Position numbers and translations under genes: made by a program. A model generated the notes under the pieces. It saw only the letters and a program-made list of their open reading frames with translations. It was not told the origin of the DNA and did no database searches. Below, piece after piece: positions 54,560 to 64,000 of a stretch of DNA of 64,000 bases. The stretch is from Chlamydomonas reinhardtii (lineage: Eukaryota; Chlorophyta; Chlorophyceae; Chlamydomonadales; Chlamydomonadaceae). How positions within the stretch are numbered: the first letter of the stretch is position 1; each line of letters opens with the position of its first letter. The stretch covers positions 55,497 to 119,496 of the forward strand of contig NC_057011.1 in the NCBI RefSeq assembly GCF_000002595.2. Reading direction: 5' to 3'.

Positions 54560-57500
54560 ATGATGGCCCAGGCACAGCCACCTCAGCAACAGCCCTCACT
54601 TCAAGTGTTCCTGTGGCTGGGGGCTGGTCAGCAACGAGCGGACGGGCGGATTCAGTACTCGAGCTTCCGCCTCAACTCCACCGATTACCGCGTGGGCGAC
54701 TGCGTGTTTCTATTCCCCGAGGATGAGAGCTACCCACCCTACGGTGAGCATGGTCGCACAGCGCCCCTTGGTTGCAAAGCAAAGCTGCTATCTGACGCGG
54801 CTGTGTCGCCGTTGCCTGCTCGGCCTCTTACACCCCCCCCTCCTGGTTTCCCGCAGTTGCCCGCATCCTGTCGGCCTTCGTAGACACCCAGGTGCAGGAG
54901 GGCAGTGACCCGCACTGCATAGAGGTGAGGGCGGTGCCGCGACTGGAGCCCCGTTGTGTGTGTATGTGTCAGGGGGTCCACAAGCGCTTGCCGAACGGCC
55001 ATTCCCGCGGGGGCCGAGCGTGAGTGCAGGCATGCGCAGGGGCCCTGCCCTGCCCTGCCCTGCCCTGCCCTGCCCTGCCCTGCCCTGCCCTGCCCTGCCC
55101 TGCCCTGCCCTGCCCTGCCCTGCCCTGCCCTGCCCTGCCCTGCCCTGCCCTGCCCTGCCCTGCCCTGCCCTGCCCTGCCCTGCCCTGCCCTGCCCTGCCC
55201 TGCCCTGCAATCTCCGGGTTGTCCTGCAGCCCTATTAGTGCGCCTGCCACGGCGCAGCTCGCGCGACCGACACCTGTCCCCGCGCCTCCTGCCTTGCACC
55301 GCGGCCCCCGACCCGCACTGCTCCGGGTTGTCCGGCAGCCACCCACCCACCTATGTCCCTTCCGCTTCCCCGCTCCGTCTTCACCCCTATCTGCGCAGGT
55401 CAAGTGGTTTGAGCGGCGCGTGAACCTGGAGCCGACCACCAAGGGCATCGAGGAGAGCGAGCGGGAGGTGTTCGAGCTGGAGGACACGGACGTCAACCCC
55501 ATCGGTGGGGCAGGGGCGGGTGTGGGCGGGTTCAGAGGGGCGTGGTAGGGTGGAGGGGGGTTCATGGCGTGGATGGCACCCTTGAGGACTAGAAGAATGA
55601 GGAGCAAAATGAGGCAGATGGGTTGCGCGGCGTGGGCAAGTGTGTGTCGGTGCGGCGGCGGCACAGTCGTTTCCAGGCGCGTATAGACGGAGGCCTTCAC
55701 GGCAGGGGCGCGGAGGAAGGGGATAGCGCGGGTAGACATGTGAATCGCTAGTTTGCAGTCCTCAAGTCACCTCGCCCGCTGCCCAAACTTCGCAACCCCT
55801 CGCCCCGCCGCTCACGGCCCCTCTCTTGCCTCACCCGCAGGCTGCATCTCCGGCAAGTGCCGAATCGTCAAGGCGCACAACTACGAGGAGGCCCGCCTGC
55901 GCCGCTCCGCCGCTGCCACTGGCGGCAGTGGGGGAGGCGCGGGTGGCGCTGAGGCGGCGGGGGCGGGTCTGGGGCCCTCCGGCCCCGGCCCTTCCTCTGC
56001 AGACCCCTGGTTCTTCTGCAGGGGCTACTTCCAGCAGACCACCAACAGCTTCGTGGCGTACACACCTGACGAGATGGGTGAGAGCGGAGGGGGGGGGCGG
56101 GCGCGGCAGGGCTTTGGGGCAGGGAGCTGTTTCCACCATTCCACTGATTCCAGCAGGCAAACAAGAGGAGGTAGAACAAGGAAAATTGAAGCGGGGCCGT
56201 GTGGGGGAGGGGGCGTGCCTTCGTGTGGGGTGGCGGCGAGCAGGTGGAGAGTGGCAGCAGTGAAGGGGGAGGGCCAGGGATTGCAGTGTCTTGAGAAAGC
56301 CATAGAGCTTGGAGGGATAGCAGCTGGCGCCGTGATGCCCCCTCGGTCCTCACTCTCTGCGTCCTGCTCCATCCGCCTGCCCCTACTTCACCTCCCCCTC
56401 CTTGGCATCGACTCCCTCCTGCGGCTCCTACTCCCGTCCCTCCCTCCTATCTATGTGCCGCCGCCTCGTCCGCGTAGCCCGGCCGGACGTGGCCCTGGAC
56501 GTGGGGCTGGTGGACACGGCCGCACACGCACACGGAGCCGGAGCCGGAGCCGGACACCTGGCGGGGCTGGCCGGGCCGGGGCTGGGCGGGGGCGGGGCCG
56601 GCCTGAGCGAGCAGGTGAGGGCCCGGGGCGCAGTGTGTGTGTATGGGGGGGGGGCGGGATGCGTGTATGCGTGTGCGCCCAGTGTTCGGAAGGGGCGCCA
56701 TAGGGCTGCAGGACTGAGCCGGTGCAGGGTGGAGCTGGGCGGGCTTTGTCACGGGTGCTGCTCGGTGGCCACATGCGCATGTGTTACCGTCGTCTGGGCC
56801 TCCGAGCCTGCCGCCCTAACCATTGCCCTTGCATCCACATTCACCGCTGCTGCCGCGCACAGCCGCCCACGCCGACGCGGTTACGGGGACCCAACACAGC
56901 CGCCGGCAGCGGGCCGGTGTGGGGTCTGCCCCACGGCCACGCCGGCAAGGCCGCCGCGCTTCACTCCAGCCACCACTCGCAGCACCCACACGCCGGCAGC
57001 GGCGCGGACCCGCACCACATGGCTGACCCCGGGGAGGCGGGCGTGTGCTGGGGGGCGGCGGGGCTGGACGGCGAGGGCGGAGACGGCGGCGCCGGGCCGG
57101 AGGACGATGAAGAGTATTCGGACCCAGACAACAACCACAACGACAACAGGGGCGGAGGAGGCGGTGGAGCGGGGGCAGGGGCAGGCGGCCGTAACCACCA
57201 CTATGCCGGAGGCGCCAGCGGCGGCGGGCGGGCTCGGGCGGCGGGCGGGCACCACGCGGCTCCGGCGCAGCAGCAGCCGTCCTCTAAGAAGCAGAAGGCC
57301 ACGGGGCGGACGTGTCTGGAGTGTGGAGCCACCACCACGCCGCAGGTGGGGGAGGGCGGGGCGTGGGGGCGAGGATGGGTTGGGGGTATGGGGGGGGGGG
57401 GGAGGGGGGGAGTGGCAGGGGGCGGGGACGGGCGCGGGACAAGGCGTGGGGGAAGGGCAGGGACACTCGCGTGCTGGGCTGGGCTGGGTTCATGCCGTTA

Positions 57501-58379
57501 TGCGGCGACTACTGCTGTAGGCTGTGGGTTATAGGTGGGTTTGGGCGGCTGTGTTCGACTCGGAAAGGCGCTGTAGCCGTGTAGGGCAGCGCTGCCAGAG
57601 GTCGAATCACATGTGCGTGTGTCGGCATGTTTTTGGCGGCGCCCTCTGGAGCTTTACTCAATCCGCCCCTCCCTCGTTGCCCTGCCTGCGCTGCGCTCCT
57701 GGTGACTGGTGTGCTCACCGTCAACCCCCACACACCGCAGTGGCGGGAAGGCCCCATGGGTGAGCGAGGGCTGGCGAGACGCACTCTAGGCACCCAACAA
57801 ACCGCCACTTACGAGTACTGAAAGCATGTTGGAGGGCTTAAAGACAATGTACGGTGTGTAGGGCCTTCGCCTTCCTCTCGCATTTTACTCACTATGCCCC
57901 CACCCGGCCCGGCCGCTGTTTTCACGGACAGGACCCAAGACGCTGTGCAACGCTTGCGGCGTGCGCTACGTGCGCTCGCAGCAGAAGGCGGCGGGGCAAA
58001 AGCGCGGCGGGCATAAGAACGGGCAGAAGACGGTGAGTGGGGTGTGCACCTGTCGGCATCAGGTGGCAGGGCGCAGTGTTCCTTATCGAGATCGGCATAT
58101 GCCCACCAACGCTCTTCCTGCGCTTGCCCTGTGCATCTTATATCTTACAGGACGCCGCCCGCGGTCAGGGGGCCCGGACAAAACGGAAGGTGCGCCGGTC
58201 GTAGCTGTGTGCTGTGCTCTCATGTGTGCGGGCCATTGCTACGCCCCTGCGACATTGAGTCTGTCCAGTGCCGGAGCTGCTGCACCTGCCGCACCCTCCC
58301 TTCTCCTAACACGTGTGCCGCTCACTGCCCGCTGCCCACACAGCCCCACCACGGTGGCGGGAGTAGCGGCGAGGACTAA
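54560..58379 (+). CDS. BAH domain plus GATA zinc finger protein, copy 1
   Basis: Ten exons give 469 residues: 54560-54743, 54857-54924, 55399-55504, 55841-56077, 56478-56614, 56863-57345, 57741-57759, 57932-58032, 58151-58189, 58344-58379. Residues about 10-190 form a BAH domain ([49 protein letters not shown]), a nucleosome or histone-tail reading module. A Gly/His/Ala-rich linker with an acidic DDEEYSDPDNNHNDN block leads to a GATA-type finger, C395-X2-C398-X18-C417-X2-C420 (CLECG ... LCNACG), the plant-like spacing that recognises GATA sites. A Lys/Arg-rich tail follows. It is expected to be a nuclear chromatin-bound transcription regulator. The last exon is uncertain: reading on from 58189 would instead stop at 58204. 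A closely related gene follows downstream. The second intron holds the CCCTG satellite. Confidence 0.87.
55043..55207. repeat. Perfect (CCCTG)33 pentanucleotide satellite
   Basis: Exactly 165 bases of CCCTG (33 copies) without a visible interruption lie in the second intron of the first BAH-GATA gene. The motif differs from the Chlamydomonas telomere unit (TTTTAGGG). The lack of any sequence change suggests recent expansion or gene-conversion-like homogenisation, although assembly error over such a repeat is possible. Confidence 0.97.
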
Positions 58380-58990
58380 GCAATATCGCACCGTGCCCCG
58401 CACTGCGGGCTGGGCCGGCCTTTCAGCTGGCAGACTCGCCTGGCGGACGCACAACACCCTGGACGTGACTGGGATGACGCAGGAGGCTGTACGGTGGGGG
58501 CAGCAGACTGGAAATGACGGCCTCGCATGTTGTTATGCTTGCGAGCGGCGACGTGGACTCGGAACGGGCGCGACTGGTGCCAGAGCATGGGAGGTGAAGG
58601 GGCCATGCAGGAAGGAGGCAGTAGCAGCTTAGAGACACCGGGAGCTTCCGCGTTGTTTGCCAGCAAACTCGCGTGACTACTACACTTGTTTGTATTATAT
58701 GTTGTGACTGCGGGAATGGGGTTTGCGCAATAGGATACGGCCGGGAGGTGCCGAGGCTCCTAGTGGTGCTGGCCTGGGAGGTTGAAATGCCGTCCCCGCT
58801 GTGTGTTGAAAAATGGATAGCGGTAGGCTCGAATGGGCTAGGACGCCGTGGTGCGCGGCGCAGACGCAAATGGGAATCGATGCAGCGCATGCACGCGCAC
58901 ATTAATGCCCCGCAGGAGTGCGGCGTTCCTTTCTCAGTTAGTCCTCCACCCCTACCTACTCCCCATTCTCCAAACCTCGCAGCAGTACAT
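58380..58990. other. Short spacer between the two BAH-GATA genes
   Basis: Only about 610 bases separate the two coding regions. They must contain the 3' UTR of the first and the promoter of the second. An acceptor-like ACCTCGCAG ending at 58982 just before the ATG suggests a 5' UTR intron. No TGTAA motif was seen. Confidence 0.5.
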
Positions 58991-61900
58991 ATGCAGAAGG
59001 CGACGATTGAATTTTTCTGGCTTGGCGCACCGCAAAATGCTGCGAGCGTCCATGAGTCTGCCGACCGCGTCTACTATACCGGCTTCAACCTGAATGGCGT
59101 GACCTTTCAGGCTGGGGAGTACGTTCTGCTGCATCCAGAGGAGGAGGCATCCCTGCACTATGTTGGCAAGCTTGTCAAGTGTTTCCACGACAAGAGCGGC
59201 GCCTATGGCGACCCGCATTGTGTTGAGGTGCGAGCTTTGGGGTGGGCGGCGGGAAGCAGCTGGCTGGGGGCGCCCGTCGCGAGGCCAGCCGAGCGCGCGC
59301 GTTCATGTGCCATTTTGTATGTCTCCCCCCACTCTCGGACGGGCCCTCCAGCTTCCGCGTGCGCTTTGCTAAGGTTTACGCGTAGTACTTTGCATTGAGC
59401 TTGGTATGGGCTGCTCGCGGCGCTCGCAGGTGGCCTGGTTTGAGCGGGCAGTCGTGCTCGAGGCCGGTGCCGACCTCAAAGAACTGGTCGAACTTGCGGA
59501 GACCGACATCAACCCTATCGGCTGCATTTCGGGCAAGGCCTACGTGCTGAAGGCGTCGAGTCTTGAGGAGGTGAGGCGCCTTTTCGGTCTTTATTCTGCC
59601 GCCTCACGAGTTCCGCGCGCCCCTCGCCGACACGCTTGTCTTTCGCCCGCTTTGTACACAGGCCTCTCAGCTTGCACAGGCCAGCGTGCCCGCGCACTGC
59701 GAGTGGTTCTGGTGCGCGCGGGCGCTCCGTGCGGGGGTCCTGCTGCCCTGCTCCGAGCTGGGTGAGTCTGCGTATGTAACTCCGCCGCATTCTGGTAACA
59801 TGTGTATCATCCTTCACTGCGGGCGTGTGAACGGAACGCTGTGTGAGGTGCACAAACAACTCCCGCCCAAAATGTTCAAAGCCGACTGGTGGGGTTTTCC
59901 TCCTTTTTGCCTGCAGCCGACCCGGCCGGCGCCTCAGCATGCGGGCAGCAGGCAGCTTTGCCGCCGCAGCTCAGCGGCAAGCGCTCGCTGACGGGCGGCC
60001 AGGGCTCGGCGGAGGGCGCAGCCGACAGCGAGGAGGCTGAAGCCAAGCGCTCGCGGCTGCAGCCTGAGGAGATGCCCACCGCGCCCGTGCGGCGGACGGG
60101 CAAGCTCGTGAGTGGGCGCACATGTGTGGAGTGCGGGGCCACGCAGACGCCGCAGTGGCGCGAGGGCCCCGCCGGCCCCAAGACGCTGTGCAACGCCTGC
60201 GGCGTCCGCTACGTGCGCGCACAGCAGCGCGCCAACAAGCGGGCGGTCAGCATGGGGTCCTCGCGGCCCTCGGGCGGCTACGGCGGCCGGCAATCCCGCG
60301 CGTCGAAGGTGGGTTGCAAAGGGCTGGGGGGCGTGGGCTGCGGTTGGCGCGCAGCCTTAGGGCCTGTCCAGGCAGACCAACCGTTCGGCAGTGGTTCACT
60401 GGGTCCGTTGGTGTGCTGCTGCCCAAACCTGCAGAGCGCCCGCGCCGAGCCCGCGTGCGGCCCTCGTGGCGGCGCCCGCGCCGCTGCGTCCGCCGCTGCC
60501 GTGGAGGAGGTGCCTCAGCGCCCGCTGCGCCAGGTGGGGCGCAGACTAGGGTTTGCTAGGGTTATGCAGGTACTCGATACGGAAAGATTGGAAACCGGGC
60601 GCAGCCGCGCATGAGGCACGGCCACATCACAGCCGCAATGGCGGTATCTGTGTCTATGCCTTGATGCACGCTACTGCCGCCGCCGCTCGTGCTACCTCCC
60701 TCATTTCAGGCGGCGCTGCTAGCGGCGAACAAGACGGCGCAGTACGCGCGCACCGGCGTGTTCCCGCAGAGCGCCACCGAGCTCCACCAGCACCAGCAGC
60801 AGCCGTACGGGGGCTTGTGTACACTCGGCGAGCTGGAGCTGGTCGGCCGGCCCGGCACGCCGGTGTGCCCCTCCGCCACCGCCTCCGCCGGGGCCAGCGC
60901 CTGCGCGGACAGCCTGCCCGAGGGCGTGACGGTGGAGGTGGAGGTGGTGGTGGACGGCGGCGACATGGATGGCGGCTGCTGCGGCGGCGGCGCGGTGTCG
61001 CCGGCTATGGGGCTGGTGGCTCCGTTCGCGGCGCTGCCGGGGGTGCCCGGCGGCTACCCGCAGCTGCAGCAGTTCCAGCAGCACCACCACCAGGCCCTGA
61101 CCCACATGGGCCTGCTGCCAGGCGCCGGCTGCAGCCCGGAGCGGCCTGCCGCCGGCACCTCCGGCCTGACCCACATGGGCGGCGCTGCCGCGGTGCAGGG
61201 CATGGTGCCGCTGGCGGGGCACGTGGTGCTGCTGGGGGCCGCGGCCGCGCCAGCCGCCGCCGCCGCCGCCGCTGACAGCACGCCCTCCACCAGTGGTACC
61301 AGCGGCAGCGGCCTGGCCGCGGGCGCGGGTGGCGACTGCTGCGCCAGTGAGCTGCCGGCAGCTGCGATGCCGCTGCAGCACCATCTCCTGCACCCCCACG
61401 TCATGTCGGTGCCAGTGTCGCCCAGTGCGCACCAGCCCGCCGCCACCGCCGCCTGCGACCTGTTCGTGTGTGGTGACGAGGACGAGGCGGGCGCCGGCAG
61501 CCACATGGGCCTGTACGGCGCCGGCCAGTCGGGCCTGCTGGGCGCCGGCGAGGACGAGGAGGCGTTTGGGTCGCTGGTGGGCGCGGAGGTGGACTTCGGC
61601 CTGGGCGCAGGCAGCGGCGACGGCAGCGCGGCGCTGTTTGACGTGCTGCTGCAGCCCGGCGGCCCGGGCGGCCACTGTTGCGAGGGCGACCTGGACGGCG
61701 ACCTGGGCGTGGGCGTGTGCGACCTGCCGGACGTGGCCGCCCGCGCCGCGCCCTACTGCACCGACCTGGCGCCCGGCACCGCCGCCCGCCAGCTGCTGGA
61801 CGCCGCGCCGCTGCTGCTGATGGCCGGCGACGTGCCGCTCGGGTGCGGCGCCGGCAGCAGCTGCGGCACGGTGGCGGTGGCCGGCGGCGCCGAGGCGGAG

Positions 61901-62257
61901 GCGGCGGTGCGGCAGCTGGTGGGGCTGGGCGCGGAGGCGGGCCGCGCGGCCACCGAGGCCCTGGCCGCCAGCGAGGCCGCTGCGGCGGTGGAGCAGGCCG
62001 CCGAGGCGCACGCCGAGGCGGCCCGCCGCGCCCGCGACGCCGCCGCCTGCAACCTGGAGCGCTTGCGTGAGGCGATCTGTGGCATTGCCGGCCCCGAGGC
62101 GGCGGCGGCGGTGGCGCTGGACTGCAGCGGTCTCATCGAGCTGCCGCACAGCCTGGGCGGTGGCGACGGCGGCGCTGTGTGCGCCGGCGGGCTGCTGGGC
62201 ATGGGCCTGGGCTCCAGCCTGTTTGATGACGCCTCTCTGGTGGCCGTGCACTCGTAA
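58991..62257 (+). CDS. BAH domain plus GATA zinc finger protein, copy 2 with long C-terminus
   Basis: Six exons give 838 residues: 58991-59227, 59430-59570, 59662-59761, 59917-60308, 60435-60533, 60710-62257. Residues 5-160 form a BAH domain ([51 protein letters not shown]) clearly related to the upstream gene. The GATA finger is C229-X2-C232-X18-C251-X2-C254, followed by a basic tail ([10 protein letters not shown]). Unlike copy 1, the whole finger lies in one exon. The last exon adds about 515 residues rich in Ala, Gly and acidic residues, with an Ala/Glu-rich helix near the end ([20 protein letters not shown]) and a final [20 protein letters not shown]. This resembles an activation or interaction region. 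It should be a nuclear chromatin-associated regulator. The pairing by recent or old tandem duplication is inferred from sequence and adjacency. Confidence 0.88.
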
Positions 62258-64000
62258 GCGAGCAGCGCCTGTGCGTGTTAGAAAGCAGCGACGGCAGCGA
62301 AAAAGATGTGGCTGGACCCTCACACGCAACACTGGCCCAGCAGCAGCAGCAGTAGGAGTAGAAGCCCCGCGTGCAGCGGGAGCAGCAGCTGGAGCCGCGG
62401 TTAAACATTCAACTTGCGCGGCGATGGTGGCAGTCGATGCGTTTGAAGCGATGGGTGCTTGCGCTCTTGCTTCAATCGCACGTTGCCTACCATTATAAAG
62501 TGGTCTCGATAACCAAAATACCAAAAAGAACGTCGGCGATATGGCCCGCGACGTGGTTCATTAGCGCGGGCGGCGTACAGGTGCTACGCATGCCAACATT
62601 GTTGTGTTACGTGGTGGCTCGAGGGCAAGGGAACCGCGAGTTGTGGTGTGCTTCGGGTTTAGAACGTCGAGTCACCAGCATTAGGCTAGACGTATGTGTG
62701 CGTGTGTGTATGTGTGCGTGGTGTGCGCGAGGAGTGGCGAAATTTTTTACAGGCCGCCAGTCCCCAATTTTTGTGCCATAACATTTGAAGGCGCAGGACT
62801 CTAGCTGATGCTGTTGCCTGCAATTACTTCGTTTTACTCATGCCTCGGTCCTGAAAGGCATTCGACCCTCGTATCCACTCGGCCTGAGTGTGGGGAGGGC
62901 TTTGCCAGTGCAGCGCCTTGCAGTGCGGTGCGGTGCGCTGCAGGACTGACTGCGCCGAGGCCTGCAAAGGGTGGGCCTGCGCTGCCTCTGGAGCGGGCAG
63001 CTGTCCCCCCAATGCCATTCGACGTGGAACAAATCTACAAAAGCGGCGGTGGGTGCGTGGCATTACGCTGTTAGGACCGTGAACAGTCGGCGGCCCACTA
63101 AGCAGGTCATCATGGTGCCGGCGATGCGGGTGTGACTGCTGAAACGTGTGCGTGTTGCGTGTTGCGTGTACGGCGACCAACGCGTTTGCAGGGCACGAGA
63201 GGGACGTGGACTCGGGAGTATTGGGTAGAAGACATTTTTGGACAAAATGATTGAAGGTGCGAGAACACGACGACTCAGTTGGTGACGCGTGCGAGGTGTT
63301 GAGGCGTGTCATGAATTCGCTTGCGCGGTGAGGTCAGGAAGGCAAGGTCAAGTTGGACGCACGGGAATGGACTGCGCGAGTGCAGGAGGGAGCGCCGCGA
63401 GGGGTCGCGTGTGTGCAGCCGGTTGCGCCGCGCGAGGCCCATGCAGCTGCGTAGAGGCTACCAGCGGGAGCTGATGAGAGCAGTGCGGTGCGGTGTGTGG
63501 CGCGGGTGTGTGCGTGTGTGGGCAGGGCGGAACGGGGGTTGGAGTTGTGGCGGGAGGCATGCGGCTTGGTGCCGAGTGCAGGAGGGACCGGCTGGGGGCG
63601 GCTGGGGGAACCGGCGCGCCGGCGTGGGTCGTACATACACGCACACGGTGCATGGGGGCCGCACGCGGAAGTGCAGCTGGTGGATACTGACGACGGGGTA
63701 GCCGAGATCGACCGGGGAACGCCAGATTCCCTTGAATCTGGCGAGAGTGGGGTAGGCAACCCCGAAACCATTTGCATGTGCGCGCATGGTGGTGACGCAT
63801 TCCTGTCTGTTCCGAGTTTTCAGAGTGTTGTTGGCGAGGCGGGGCCGCCCCCGGTGGTGGCGGGTGTCCCCGCCTCGAGGGCATTGGCACTGTAGGGCGG
63901 AGGAGAGCGCCCGCTCGTGGGAACTCGCCTCTTGCGGGCGCTGGGGACATTCATTGTCTGTCTGTGTCTCTTGAAGTCGCATCGCGCCCACGCGCGCCCG
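62258..64000. other. Intergenic region, no convincing gene
   Basis: After the BAH-GATA stop codon the sequence becomes mixed in composition. Exon-like pieces are visible on the plus strand: an ATG at 63012 starting MPFDVEQIYKSGG before a donor-like GTGGGT, a segment at about 63680-63753 (LVDTDDGVAEIDRGTPDS) between GTGCAG and GGGTAGGC, and a TTTTCAG acceptor at 63817-63823. Their phases do not join, so no gene model is offered. A gene starting here and leaving the window to the right is possible. Confidence 0.4.

Noticed and set aside
55043-55207. CCCTG array as an internal telomere remnant
   Set aside because: The telomere unit of this group is TTTTAGGG. CCCTG/CAGGG is a different sequence and lacks the T-rich part.
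60719-62524. Minus-strand frame of 601 codons opposite the second BAH-GATA gene
   Set aside because: It mirrors the Ala/Gly-rich last exon. The sequence is low complexity Arg/Ala/Gly/His with no domain, while the plus strand has consistent splicing into BAH and GATA domains.
1-64000. tRNA, rRNA and CRISPR arrays
   Set aside because: No cloverleaf with a recognisable T-arm (GGTTCGA-type) and anticodon arm, no rRNA sequence and no spaced direct-repeat array was seen. The CA and minisatellite arrays have no unique spacers.

Overview
The window looks like nuclear DNA of a volvocine green alga, Chlamydomonas reinhardtii or a close relative. The reasons are very high GC, genes cut into many short exons by C/T-rich and (CA)n-rich GT-AG introns, TGTAA polyadenylation motifs instead of AATAAA, long Ala/Gly/Gln/Pro-rich stretches inside proteins, an octotricopeptide-repeat (OPR) protein, a ciliary coiled-coil protein and a plastid ATP/ADP translocase. 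All gene models below were assembled by eye from splice sites and reading-frame phase. No alignment or transcript was available.

Layout. Positions 1-7436 are poor in genes: a C-rich minisatellite (1-840), one AT-hook ORF on the minus strand (2464-3570), a small inverted repeat, and a 467-bp PIF/Harbinger-type element with a TAA target duplication (4404-4870). A papain-family cysteine protease follows on the minus strand (7437-11761). Then come four plus-strand genes: a Gln/Pro/Ala-rich protein (12619-15968), a secreted glycoprotein rich in N-glycosylation sites (16661-20528), a selenocysteine glutathione peroxidase with an in-frame UGA and a 3' SECIS element (21448-24494, SECIS 24872-24932), and the plastid ATP/ADP translocase (26754-29292). 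Three minus-strand genes follow: a CFAP157-like ciliary protein (31385-35746), an unrecognised low-complexity protein (36597-41296) and a 2174-residue OPR protein (41639-49128). The last block is on the plus strand: a TLC-domain membrane protein (49753-53008) and two tandem paralogues that join a BAH domain to a GATA zinc finger (54560-58379 and 58991-62257). The final 1.7 kb has no convincing gene.

Shared themes. The translocase, and by inference the peroxidase and the OPR protein, act in organelles. The peroxidase carries a twin-arginine signal that would place a selenoprotein in the thylakoid lumen. The BAH-GATA pair looks like a local duplication of a chromatin-binding regulator that has since diverged in exon structure and C-terminal region. 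Neighbouring genes otherwise look functionally unrelated, as is usual in a nuclear genome. No rRNA, tRNA or CRISPR array was seen.
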